Below, piece after piece: positions 56,762-64,000 of a stretch of DNA of 64,000 nt. Numbering within the stretch: position 1 is the stretch's first letter; the number at the start of each line of letters is the position of its first letter. The notes below the pieces were generated by a model. It saw only the letters and a program-made list of their open reading frames with translations, was not told the origin of the DNA and searched no databases. The stretch is from Micromonospora halotolerans (lineage in GTDB: Bacteria > Actinomycetota > Actinomycetes > Mycobacteriales > Micromonosporaceae), in contig NZ_CP134876.1 in the NCBI RefSeq assembly GCF_032108445.1, positions 1,178,001 through 1,242,000 on the forward strand, given 5' to 3'. Both the position numbers and the translations under genes were made by a program.

Positions 56762-57481
56762 GTGGCGGCGCGGGGGTCCGGCGAGGCCGTCGTGGTCAGC
56801 GGCGGCGCCGGCGAGCTGGTGCTCATGTGGGCCGGGTTCCCGCTGCTGGGGGCGGGGCTGGGCGCGGCGCTGACCGCCGCGTCCGGCTGGGTGGCCGACC
56901 TGCCCTGGTTCCCCTTCCAGGGCTGGTTCGCGCTGCTGCACCGGTGGCCGGCGGAGCGGTCGTACCCGGTGGGGGCGGGGGTGCTCGCGCTGGCCGGCCT
57001 GGTGCTCGCGTTGCTCGGCACCCGGGAGCGGCTGACCGTGACGGTCGGGCGCGCCTCGGTCCGGCTGCACCGGGACGGCCACGGCCGCGACGTCGCCCGG
57101 GCCGGGGTCACCGGGGTGTTCCACGACGGGAAGGCGCTGGTGCTGCTGGACGCCGACGGCGGCGAGCTGGCCCGGGAGCCGTCCGACCTGAGCGCGGAAC
57201 GGCTGCGCGCGGCGTTCACCGGGCAAGGCTGGCCCTGGGTCGAGCAGGACCCGTACGGGACGGCGTACCGGCGGTGGGTCGAGGGCCTGCCGGGGCTGCC
57301 GCCCGGGGCGGACGCGCTGCTGCGGGCCCGGCAGCGGGCGATCGACGCCGGACGGGCCGGCGAGGCGGGTGAGCTGCGCGACGAGCTGGCCCGGCTCGGC
57401 GTGGTGGTCCGGGACGAGCGGAAGCGGCAGTACTGGCGGCTGGTACCCGGTCCGCCGGACCGGGACGGCGTGCGGCGGTAG
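56762..57481 (+). CDS. YqeB-like membrane protein
   Basis: 239 aa, GTG 2 bp after the permease stop. Two membrane helices near residues 25-45 and 75-95, then a PH-like domain (RLTVTVGRASVRLH; VTGVFHDGKALVLLDADGG) and an acidic-basic end (YRRWVEGLPGLPPGADALL; LRDELARLGVVVRDERKRQYWRL). It resembles YqeB-type actinobacterial proteins of unknown function, which supports membership in the ABC operon. Confidence 0.65.
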   Translation: MAARGSGEAVVVSGGAGELVLMWAGFPLLGAGLGAALTAASGWVADLPWFPFQGWFALLHRWPAERSYPVGAGVLALAGLVLALLGTRERLTVTVGRASVRLHRDGHGRDVARAGVTGVFHDGKALVLLDADGGELAREPSDLSAERLRAAFTGQGWPWVEQDPYGTAYRRWVEGLPGLPPGADALLRARQRAIDAGRAGEAGELRDELARLGVVVRDERKRQYWRLVPGPPDRDGVRR

Positions 57482-57517
57482 CGTCGGCGGTGGGACCACC
57501 GAGGGCGGGAGGGCGCG

Positions 57518-58081
57518 ATGACCGAGCGGCAGCCGTACCGCGTGGTGGCCCGTCACCCGGGGTTCGAGCTGCGCCGCTACCCGCCCCACCTGGTCGCCGA
57601 GGTCCGCGTCGCCGGGTCGTTCGAGTCCGCCGGCAGCGCGGCGTTCCGGCCGCTGGCCCGGTACCTCTCCGGGGCGAACCGGTCGCGCCGGGCCGTCCCG
57701 GTGGCCGCTCCCGCCGGGCCGGGGCCGGCCGGCTCGGAGCGGATCGCCATGACGGTCCCCGTGCTGCAGATCGAGGGCGACCGGCCGGGGAGCTGGCTGG
57801 TGCAGTTCGTGATGCCGGCCGCCTTCACCCCGGCCACGCTGCCCGAACCGGCGGACCCGCTGGTCGCCACCCGGGAGATCCCGGGGCAGCTCGCGGCGGC
57901 GATGCGGTTCTCCGGGCGCTGGACCGCGCGGGCGTTCGAGCGGCGGGCCACCGCGCTCGGTCGCGCGGTCACCGCCGCCGGCCTGAGCCCGACCGGCGCC
58001 GTCCGGTACGCCCGCTTCGACCCGCCGTGGAAGCCCTGGTTCCTGCGGCGTAACGAGGTCGTGCTCCCGGTCGCCGAATAG
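57518..58081 (+). CDS. SOUL-family haem-binding-like protein
   Basis: 187 aa. The SOUL/HBP pattern is clear: YRVVARHPGFELRRYPPHLV at the N-terminus, FRPLARYLSGANRS, ERIAMTVPVLQ, FVMPAAFTPATLPEP and WFLRRNEVVLPV at the end. These small barrel proteins bind haem or tetrapyrroles in animals; the bacterial role is not known. It starts 36 bp after the preceding gene. Confidence 0.92.
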   Translation: MTERQPYRVVARHPGFELRRYPPHLVAEVRVAGSFESAGSAAFRPLARYLSGANRSRRAVPVAAPAGPGPAGSERIAMTVPVLQIEGDRPGSWLVQFVMPAAFTPATLPEPADPLVATREIPGQLAAAMRFSGRWTARAFERRATALGRAVTAAGLSPTGAVRYARFDPPWKPWFLRRNEVVLPVAE

Positions 58082-58152
58082 GCGGCGGCCGGCACGGCCG
58101 CCGGGCCACCCCTAGACTCGGTGACCCCGCTGCCCGCCGGATGGGAGACCCC

Positions 58153-58647
58153 GTGCGCCGCTGCTCCGCCGCCCTGGTCCTGGTGCTGCTGCTCGCCGGT
58201 TGCGGCGGCGGCGCCGAGACGACCGTCCTGCCCGCCTGGGAGAGCCCCTCGCCGACCGCGCCCGCCCCGCTCACCGCCAAGGAGGCGAAGGGCCGGTACC
58301 TGGCCGTCGTGGCGCCGTACAACACGGCGCTGGAGGAGCTGGAGGCGGCGCTGAAGGCCGGCCGGCCGTGGCGGACCGTGCGGGGCCTGGCCCGGACCGT
58401 CGCCAGCACCAACGCCGCCCACGCCGAGCAACTCCGCACCACCGTCTGGCCGGCGAAGGCGCAGGCCCCGGTCGCCGCGCTGCTCAAGGAGAACGAGGTG
58501 GCGCTGCGGCACTGGCAGCTCGCGGCCGAGGCCGACAGCGCCGCGGTGCTGATGCGCGAGATCCGCGCCGCCGCCGCGCACGACGGCGGCGCGCAGGCCG
58601 ACAAGGTACGCGTCGCCCTCGGCCTGCCGCTCTACCGGGACTCCTGA
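58153..58647 (+). CDS. Lipoprotein of unknown function
   Basis: 164 aa from GTG (GGGAG 5 nt upstream); the in-frame ATG at 58141 is the alternative. Signal sequence with lipobox LLLAGC; the mature protein begins CGGGAETT. The rest is helical with an acidic/basic pattern (KGRYLAVVAPYNTALEELEAA; TNAAHAEQLRTT), suggesting a four-helix bundle. No family recognised. Confidence 0.8.
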   Translation: MRRCSAALVLVLLLAGCGGGAETTVLPAWESPSPTAPAPLTAKEAKGRYLAVVAPYNTALEELEAALKAGRPWRTVRGLARTVASTNAAHAEQLRTTVWPAKAQAPVAALLKENEVALRHWQLAAEADSAAVLMREIRAAAAHDGGAQADKVRVALGLPLYRDS

Positions 58648-58696
58648 ACCCGGGGCGATGATCTGTGCGGGCTCGCCGGTCACCGCGGCCGGACGA

Positions 58697-58733
58697 CGTC
58701 GGGCCCGCGCCGAGGTGCGGCGCGGGCCCGACG
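58697..58733. terminator. Bidirectional hairpin, lipoprotein / metalloprotease
   Basis: The longest perfect stem in the window: 16 bp (CGTCGGGCCCGCGCCG and its complement) with a 5-nt loop, between two converging stops (11 nt before the protease stop codon). No U tract. Confidence 0.8.
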
Positions 58734-58743
58734 GGGTGGAGAG

Positions 58744-60873
58744 CTACTTGCTGTTGCCCGTGTTCTTCACCCGGAAGGTGTAGTCCGCGTCCAGGTAGGT
58801 GAGGTCACCGGTCGGCAGGTTGGAGATCAGGACGGCGAAGTCGTCCTGGTTGCCGTTGGCGCACTTCGTCTTCAGGCCGCTGGCGGTGAACTGGTCGCCG
58901 GTGGACCGGTAGACCCAGTTGCCCGCGCCGTCGGTGGTCTCCCCCGCCGAGGTGACGCCCGGCGTGAGGTCGCAGTGGCTGACCACCTGGACCGTCCAGT
59001 TGTTGTCCTGCACGCCGTCGGTGCTGATCCAGTTGCCCGCCGCCGAGGTGAGGTTCGCCGCGGCGCCGTTGACCCGGACGTCATCGACGAACCAGCCGGT
59101 GTCCATGTACGCGGCGTCCGTGGAGTAGCGGAACCGCACGTCCGTGGTGCCGGCCGGCAGGTCGGCGGTGAGGTGCTGGTAGACCGGGTCGTCGACGAAG
59201 TACTCGCCGCCGGAGGTGCCGGTCAGGCCGTTGCCCTCCTCGTTGTTGCCGTGCGGGTCGTCGTCGGTGGTGACGACCTGGCCGGCGTCGGTGCGCACCG
59301 GCACCGTCACCCAGTTGCCGCCGACGAGCGCCTCGACGAAGCCGTAGTCCCAGCCCTCCTCGATGAAGTACCAGCTCCAGAAGTCCAGCGAGGTGACCGC
59401 GCCGGAGGTGGTGACATCGAGGATGTTGTCGTCCTGGCTCTCGTAGCCGGCGTACCAGTGCGTCGTGCCGGTGTGCGGCGCGATCACCGTCTCGTCGTCG
59501 CCGTCGAAGGCCAGCGACACGGTCGGGCCGGGGTTGCGGAACCGCTCGACCGACATGCCGAACGGCACGGCCGTGGTGTCCGGGCGGTTCTTCAGCCGCG
59601 CCCACTTGGCCTCGGGGGTGGCGCCGTGGTAGCTGCCCCGGCCGCCCCAGAAGACGTCGTCGGCGATGTCGATCGTCCACGAGGTGTCGGCCGGGTCGCC
59701 GAAGTTGAACGCCTTGATGTCGTAGATCGGCGAGTCCTCGTCGTCCAGGTAGACCGCCACCGACCAGTCGCGGAACAGGTCGGCCGCGCTGCGCAGGTGC
59801 GCGCCGGTCGCCGCGTTGAAGTCGTCGATGGCGTTCTGCACGCCGGTCATGCCGTCGGCCTGCTCCTCGAAGATCGTCTTGATGAGCAGGTCACCGGCCG
59901 TGCCGTCGTACTGCTTGTCCGGGGTGTAGGTACCGTCGCCGTTGCCGCCCGCCTGCTCCCAGAGGTACTGGAAGTAGGTGAACGCCGCCCCGTAGTTCGC
60001 GAGGCTGCCGCCCCACCGGGTCAGCGAGGTCTCCTCGTACAGGACCTGGTGGTTGGTCAGGTGCGAGCCGCCGGCGTCCAGGCCGTTGAGGAAGATGGCG
60101 AAGTCGGCCAGGCCCTCGTCGACCCAGGACAGCTCGCCGGGGTCGCTGTAGTTGTGCAGCAGGTGCTCCAGCTCGTGGGCGACCGTGCCCTCGTACAGCT
60201 CCGGGCGGTCGTTGGCCGGGTTGGCGTCCCGCCACGGCGAGTCGTTCGGGCCGACCCGGTTGGCCCAGTCGAGACCGTCGACCGAGATGACGTTCATGCC
60301 GACGCTGCCGATGAAGTCCGGCGCGAAGTAGCCGGCGGTGTACGAGGTGACCGCGCAGTCGTAGTAGGCGTCGTCCTGGATGTTGTAGACCAGCATGACC
60401 AGCGAGTCGCTGGCCGGCTCGTCCGGGTCCGCCGCGTCCATCGGGCCGTAGTGTTCCTCGTCCACGGCGACGATCTGGTCGGCGAGCTTGTCGCCGACGT
60501 AGTTGATCTGCGCCTGGGTGAGGGTGAACTGCGCGGCTGTGGCGGTGGCGCAGGGAACGAACTCGTCGCCCGGGTTGTGGTCGAACTGCGGGTCGAGGCT
60601 GGCCACGCCGGCCGGCGCGGTGCCGTCGAGCGGGGTGCCCTTCGGGACGTAGATGTAGACCGGGGTGCCGTCCGGGGTGGTGTTGGCGTAGACCCGGGTG
60701 AAGTCCTGGTTGTAGGTGCCGCCCGCCGCGCTGTCGTTGATCGGCACCGTGATGGTCGGCTCGCCGGGAAGGTTCTCGTGATCGTTGGCCTGGGCCGGGG
60801 CCGAGACCGTGAAGGCGAGCGCCGTCACGCCCGCCACCACAGCCGCGATCCGGCTCGGTCGTCTCATTCGCAC
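58744..60873 (-). CDS. Secreted immune-inhibitor-A-like (M6-type) metalloprotease
   Basis: 709 aa from GTG, with AGGAGG at 7 nt; ATG 60867 is two codons on. Signal peptide about 1-33 (AAVVAGVTALAFTVSAPAQA). The zinc site is VAHELEHLLHNY with the third ligand in WVDEGLADF. A beta-rich C-terminal region (FDGDDETVIAPHTGTTHWY, SLDFWSWYFIEEGWDYGFVE, FRYSTDAAYMDTGWFVDDVRV) is typical of InhA/M6 proteins. It probably degrades extracellular proteins. Two terminal Cys-containing segments (HCDLTPG; KTKCANG) may pair. Confidence 0.9.
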   Translation of the reverse strand: MRMRRPSRIAAVVAGVTALAFTVSAPAQANDHENLPGEPTITVPINDSAAGGTYNQDFTRVYANTTPDGTPVYIYVPKGTPLDGTAPAGVASLDPQFDHNPGDEFVPCATATAAQFTLTQAQINYVGDKLADQIVAVDEEHYGPMDAADPDEPASDSLVMLVYNIQDDAYYDCAVTSYTAGYFAPDFIGSVGMNVISVDGLDWANRVGPNDSPWRDANPANDRPELYEGTVAHELEHLLHNYSDPGELSWVDEGLADFAIFLNGLDAGGSHLTNHQVLYEETSLTRWGGSLANYGAAFTYFQYLWEQAGGNGDGTYTPDKQYDGTAGDLLIKTIFEEQADGMTGVQNAIDDFNAATGAHLRSAADLFRDWSVAVYLDDEDSPIYDIKAFNFGDPADTSWTIDIADDVFWGGRGSYHGATPEAKWARLKNRPDTTAVPFGMSVERFRNPGPTVSLAFDGDDETVIAPHTGTTHWYAGYESQDDNILDVTTSGAVTSLDFWSWYFIEEGWDYGFVEALVGGNWVTVPVRTDAGQVVTTDDDPHGNNEEGNGLTGTSGGEYFVDDPVYQHLTADLPAGTTDVRFRYSTDAAYMDTGWFVDDVRVNGAAANLTSAAGNWISTDGVQDNNWTVQVVSHCDLTPGVTSAGETTDGAGNWVYRSTGDQFTASGLKTKCANGNQDDFAVLISNLPTGDLTYLDADYTFRVKNTGNSK

Positions 60874-61195
60874 GCGGATGCCTCCTGCTGTGAGGCGGTG
60901 ATCAGCTCCGGCCACCGCCGTCGGGAATCGCGTTGCCCCCGTCGCGCCGCCCGAATAAGCAGCTGAGCAGGGGAATGTTGACTTCAGGCAACCACTCTCG
61001 ACGGTGGGTTGCGAAGCAGCAACAGGTCACAAGTACGACACGAACGGGCCTCGCGCTCCGCCGTACGGACGACCGCCCCGCGCCGCCCGGCGGACCTCCG
61101 GCGAGATTCCCGGACCGGTCGGGAGGCTGCACCCGGGTCACCCGGGAAGCCGGTCCCGCACTCTTCCGAACAAGACAGCTCGGAAGGAGAACGCG
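60874..61195. other. Divergent intergenic region, no gene seen
   Basis: About 320 bp separating the metalloprotease from a membrane protein gene. A minus-strand TTGCCT followed after about 17 nt by a TATTCG-like hexamer could serve the protease gene. Nothing else recognised. Confidence 0.4.
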
Positions 61196-61792
61196 ATGCG
61201 TACGTTGATCGAACGGCTGGCCCGGGTACCGCTGGGCGCGGTCGGGCTGGCCATCGCCCTGTGCGCGGCGATGGCCGCCGGACATGTGCTGCTGGTGCGG
61301 CACATCCACGACACCGGCGGCGAGGAATGGCCACAGTGGGTTGGCCGGTCGACCATCGAGTCGTACTGGGGCCTGCTGCCGCTGGCGTTCCTGGCCCTGT
61401 GGGCGCGGCGGCAGCAGCGCACCGGCCGGCTCGGCCGGGTCGGGGCGGCGCTGCTGGCCGCCGGGCCGGTCGCGGCGCTGCTCATCGCCGTCGCCGCCGT
61501 GGTCTGGGGCGGGATCCTCGCCCGCGGCGACCTGCCTGCCTCGGTGATGTCGCTCGAACTGCTCTTCTACGTCATGATGCTCGGCGTGCTGGTCACCGGG
61601 ATCGCCTTCCTGCTGGACGCGGGGGTCCGCTGGTGGGGTGCGGCGATGATCGTCGGCCTGCTGGCCGATTTCGTCATGCCGCTGGCCCTGTCCGCCGTCT
61701 ACGTGGTGTTCGGGATCCTGCTGACGGTCGCGGCGCTGCGCTCGGGCCGCGAGGACGTCTCCGTCGAGCCCGCCGTCGAACCGGCTCACTGA
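61196..61792 (+). CDS. Multi-pass membrane protein of unknown function
   Basis: 198 aa. AAGGAGA precedes the ATG by a good distance. Five or six hydrophobic segments (LGAVGLAIALCAAMAAGHVLL; LLAAGPVAALLIAVAAVVWG; LLFYVMMLGVLVTGIAFLL; WGAAMIVGLLADFVMPLALS). The acidic end (REDVSVEPAVEPAH) is in the cytoplasm or exterior. No family recognised. It is followed closely by another small membrane protein. Confidence 0.75.
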   Translation: MRTLIERLARVPLGAVGLAIALCAAMAAGHVLLVRHIHDTGGEEWPQWVGRSTIESYWGLLPLAFLALWARRQQRTGRLGRVGAALLAAGPVAALLIAVAAVVWGGILARGDLPASVMSLELLFYVMMLGVLVTGIAFLLDAGVRWWGAAMIVGLLADFVMPLALSAVYVVFGILLTVAALRSGREDVSVEPAVEPAH

Positions 61793-61803
61793 GGGGGTGG
61801 GGG

Positions 61804-62034
61804 ATGAGCGGAGCCGCGGTGACGGCAGGGGTGGACGGCGCGCGGGACGGCCTGCGTGCGGCCACCGTCACCGCGGTCTCCGCCGCCGTGGCGGCGGTCG
61901 CCGGTGGCGCACTGGTCACCGTCGCCGGGCCGGGTGCGAGCTGGACCCTGGCCAGCAACCTCACCCACAGCCTCCTGCTGCTGGCGGCGGGCTGGTGGCT
62001 GCTGCGCATTCACCGGCCGCAAGAAGCTTCCTAA
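61804..62034 (+). CDS. Small membrane protein, 3' end replaced by TnpB remnant
   Basis: 76 aa. Two hydrophobic segments (ATVTAVSAAVAAVAGGALVTV; LTHSLLLLAAGWWLLRI). ATG has GGGGG upstream. After LLRI the sequence enters the truncated transposon (HRPQEAS is encoded in transposon DNA), so the natural C-terminus was lost or changed by the insertion. Confidence 0.6.
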   Translation: MSGAAVTAGVDGARDGLRAATVTAVSAAVAAVAGGALVTVAGPGASWTLASNLTHSLLLLAAGWWLLRIHRPQEAS

Positions 62035-62434
62035 GAACATCAACCGGCGTCTCGCCGCGTGGACCAAAGGGGTCACCGCCGAGGCCCTGAAGAACGTGTC
62101 GGAGCGCAGAGGTTCTGCGCTCGTGCACGTCAACGCCGCCTACACCTCACAAGCCTGTCACCGCTGCGGCTGGCTCGGCCGACGTAGTGGGGACCGGTTT
62201 CACTGCGCCTCGTGCGGGGTGGTGTGGCAGGCCGACGTGAACGCCGCGATCAACATCCTGCACCGAGCCGGCGACCCCGACATTGCCCTGCACACCCCAC
62301 ACCACAAGGTGAAGCAGATCCTGCAGGATAGGACCGATCGCCACCGGACCAGACTGCCGGTCCAGGACTCCAACCCAGCCACCGCCGGGCGGAGAGCGAA
62401 TCATCCGAACCGCTCAACTATGAGCAATAAGTAG
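62018..62434 (+). pseudogene. IS200/IS605-family TnpB remnant (C-terminal third)
   Basis: No start; only the last about 135 codons survive. KKLPKNINRRLAAWTKGVTA, then SERRGSALVHVNAAYTSQ, the zinc ribbon CHRCG...CASCG and the RuvC-III Asp in QADVNAAINIL identify TnpB. The first two RuvC residues and the whole N-terminal half are missing, so no nuclease can be made. The transposon 3' end (62280-62434) that would carry the guide-RNA scaffold is kept. The left boundary falls within a few bases of 62018. Confidence 0.88.
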
Positions 62435-62448
62435 GAAGCAGGATCCCG

Positions 62449-62988
62449 ATGAACCGCTACGTCGCCCTGCTGCGTGGGGTCAACGTCGGCGCCACCCGGC
62501 TCGCCATGGCCGACCTGCGCCGCATCGTCAGCGACCTCGGGCACGAGGACGTCAAGACCTACCTGCAGAGCGGCAACGTGGTGTTCAGCAGCCCGCCGAC
62601 GAAGGACGACCTCCTGGCCGAGGGCATCGCCCGCCGGCTCGCCGACGAGCTGGACCTGCGCGTGCCGGTGCTGGTGCGCAGCGGCGACGAACTGGCGGCG
62701 GTCGCCGCGGCCAGCCCGTACGCCGGGAAGCAGGACGACCCGACCCGGGTGCTGGTGGCCTTCCTCTCGGCCGCGCCGAGCAAGGCCCGGGTCAAGGAGC
62801 TGGCCGCGCCGGCCGGGGAGAACCTGGAGTTCACGGTCGACGGCCGCGAGATCCACCTGCACTTCCCCGACGGCGGCTACGGGCGGACCAAGTTCACCAA
62901 CGCCCACCTGGAGAAGAAGCTGGGCGTGGTGGCGACCACCCGCAACTGGAAGTCGGTGCTGGCCCTGCGCGACCTGACCGCCGGCTGA
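62449..62988 (+). CDS. DUF1697-family protein
   Basis: 179 aa, full length. The family signature is clear: YVALLRGVNVGATRLAMADLR, DVKTYLQSGNVVFSS, LLAEGIARRLADEL, PVLVRSGDELAAV and TKFTNAHLEKKLGVVATTRN. Its biochemical role is unknown. AGGAAGCAGG precedes the ATG. It starts 14 bp after the TnpB remnant. Confidence 0.93.
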   Translation: MNRYVALLRGVNVGATRLAMADLRRIVSDLGHEDVKTYLQSGNVVFSSPPTKDDLLAEGIARRLADELDLRVPVLVRSGDELAAVAAASPYAGKQDDPTRVLVAFLSAAPSKARVKELAAPAGENLEFTVDGREIHLHFPDGGYGRTKFTNAHLEKKLGVVATTRNWKSVLALRDLTAG

Positions 62989-62989
62989 A

Positions 62990-63023
62990 CGGAGGGGCCG
63001 GCCCCCGTGACCCGGCCCCTCCG
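62990..63023. terminator. Bidirectional hairpin, DUF1697 / MBL gene
   Basis: 12-bp perfect stem (CGGAGGGGCCGG and its complement) with a 10-nt loop between two converging stops. Confidence 0.7.
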
Positions 63024-63033
63024 CCACCGGTTC

Positions 63034-64000
63034 CTAGAAGTGGTACGCCGTGTGGTACTCCGGCACCAGCACGCGGCTGCGCGGCGACACCCTGCGCACC
63101 GCGGCGATCAGGTCGTCGAGGCGCTTGCGGTCGTTCGGCGCGACCGTCGGCGGGTTGGTCAGCGGCGTCTCGAAGTTGTCCCAGTGCACCGGCACCACGA
63201 CCCTCGGATAGTCGAGGGCGGCCATCAGCCGGGGCACGTAGTCGGCGGTCGAGGTGGTCGCGGCGGAGGCCACCATCGCCACGTCGGGAGCCAGCCCGGC
63301 CAGGTTGCGCTCGGCGAAGTCGCTGGCCCCCATGAAGAACACCGACGGGCCGCCGTCGACGCGGATCTGGTACGCCAGGGTGTCGCCCTCGGGCAGGTCG
63401 GAGATCTTCTCCGGCCTCGGCGGCCGGCTGACCCGCACCCCCGGGAAGGCCATCGACCAGGAGCCGTTGCGGCTGTGCAGCGAGCTGACCACCTCGACCG
63501 TGTACGCGCCGAAGTCGAGCACCTCGCCGCCCCGGACCGGCGCGAGCTGCCCGCTCGGCAGCCCGTACGCCAACCCGAGGTGGTAGGCGCTCAGCGTGCC
63601 GACGACCCGGGCGCCGGTGCGGCCCGCGATGTGGGGGACGTCGTTGAAGTGGTCCCAGTGGGTGTGCGTGACCAGGATGTTCTCGGCCCGCTCCACCAGC
63701 CGGTCCACGACGGCGGTGTCCACCGTCAGCGGGGTGTTCTCGTTGAACCCGCCCGTGAACAGGCCGGTGTCGTAGCGGCTCAGGTACGGGTCGACCAGCA
63801 CGGTGCGGTCGCCGATGTCGATCCGCCAGCCGGAGGTACCCCACCAGCGGAAGCTGACCGCGCCGGAGCGCCGGGGCCCGGCGGCGGCGACCGGGGCGGC
63901 CTGGGCCGGCGCGGCGGATGCGCCGGCGACCAGGCCGGCGGTGGACACGGCGGCGGTGCCGACGGCGGCATCGCGCAGGAAGCGGCGGCGGTCGTAGGGC
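63034..64000 (-). CDS. Tat-exported MBL-fold hydrolase, partial
   Basis: The open frame continues to the window edge, so the start lies outside. It begins here with PYDRRRFLRDAAVGTAAV and AGLVAGASAAPAQAAP, a twin-arginine signal (RRRFLRD) with an Ala-rich h-region; the GTG at 63948 inside it is not the true start. The mature part has the metal site THTHWDHFND, an RWWGTSGWRIDIGDRTVLVD opening strand and FMGASDFAERN, VVPVHWDNFETP near the end. This is the UlaG/YtnP-like branch of metallo-beta-lactamase proteins. Export through Tat suggests a folded, metal-loaded enzyme outside the membrane; the substrate is unknown. Confidence 0.88.
   Translation of the reverse strand, partial: PYDRRRFLRDAAVGTAAVSTAGLVAGASAAPAQAAPVAAAGPRRSGAVSFRWWGTSGWRIDIGDRTVLVDPYLSRYDTGLFTGGFNENTPLTVDTAVVDRLVERAENILVTHTHWDHFNDVPHIAGRTGARVVGTLSAYHLGLAYGLPSGQLAPVRGGEVLDFGAYTVEVVSSLHSRNGSWSMAFPGVRVSRPPRPEKISDLPEGDTLAYQIRVDGGPSVFFMGASDFAERNLAGLAPDVAMVASAATTSTADYVPRLMAALDYPRVVVPVHWDNFETPLTNPPTVAPNDRKRLDDLIAAVRRVSPRSRVLVPEYHTAYHF

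Noticed and set aside
63034..63948. Complete MBL gene starting with GTG at 63948
   Set aside because: The frame continues upstream with a twin-arginine signal (RRRFLRD) cut by the window edge.

Overview
The window is high-GC DNA (about 72% by eye) with the codon bias, GTG/TTG starts, protein families and gene order of an actinomycete. It most resembles a Micromonospora-type member of the Micromonosporaceae: CysO-CysM-Mec cysteine genes beside clpS, F420/deazaflavin-type oxidoreductases, a CebR-type box before a cellulase, and many secreted hydrolases. It looks like ordinary chromosome. I see no tRNA, rRNA, CRISPR array, prophage or intact insertion sequence; the only mobile trace is a truncated TnpB remnant.

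Layout. 1-2951: two minus-strand membrane proteins, one of them a trypsin-like domain joined in frame to the start of an acyltransferase-3 domain that runs off the window. 3054-10939: an RpiR-type regulator and a complete histidine-utilisation operon (hutU, an M20 amidohydrolase, hutF, hutI, hutH) with its own operator. 10980-12635: a divergent MmyB-like regulator/SDR pair. 12697-18654: a minus-strand housekeeping block (rdgB, rph, membrane protein, MBL hydrolase, cysM, cysO, mec, DUF2017, clpS). 18761-26369: a dynamin-like pseudo-GTPase, a large LuxR regulator, pncB-pncA and an MFS exporter. 26403-28498: two hairpin repeats, then ctaD. 28626-36447: FAD monooxygenase, GH12 cellulase, aldo/keto reductase, LigD-like phosphoesterase, threonine synthase, pectate lyase and cupin. 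36778-44780: small proteins, an OmpR-type two-component system with a PepSY protein, a beta-family protein, a HesB-like protein, a PBP4-type carboxypeptidase and a deazaflavin oxidoreductase. 44860-52930: a tandem pair of anchored beta-sandwich proteins, a frameshifted PPOX gene, a pentapeptide-repeat protein, a serine hydrolase, a caspase-like protein and an M15 peptidase. 53035-58647: a LuxR-type two-component system divergent from an ABC exporter, a YqeB-like protein, a SOUL protein and a lipoprotein. 58744-64000: a secreted M6-like metalloprotease, membrane proteins, the TnpB remnant, a DUF1697 protein and a Tat-exported MBL hydrolase.

How it works together. The hut operon turns histidine into glutamate; formiminoglutamate goes through HutF, and the M20 enzyme probably takes the place of the missing HutG. 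The mec-cysO-cysM genes form a sulfur-carrier cysteine pathway, but this CysO carries a 43-residue repeat tail after its diglycine. Scavenging of plant polymers (GH12, PL3) appears to be under LacI-type control.

Regulatory architecture. At least ten genes have a TANNNT hexamer 6-7 nt before the start codon, as expected for leaderless transcripts. Most convergent gene pairs are separated by one long perfect GC hairpin without a U tract, probably a bidirectional terminator.
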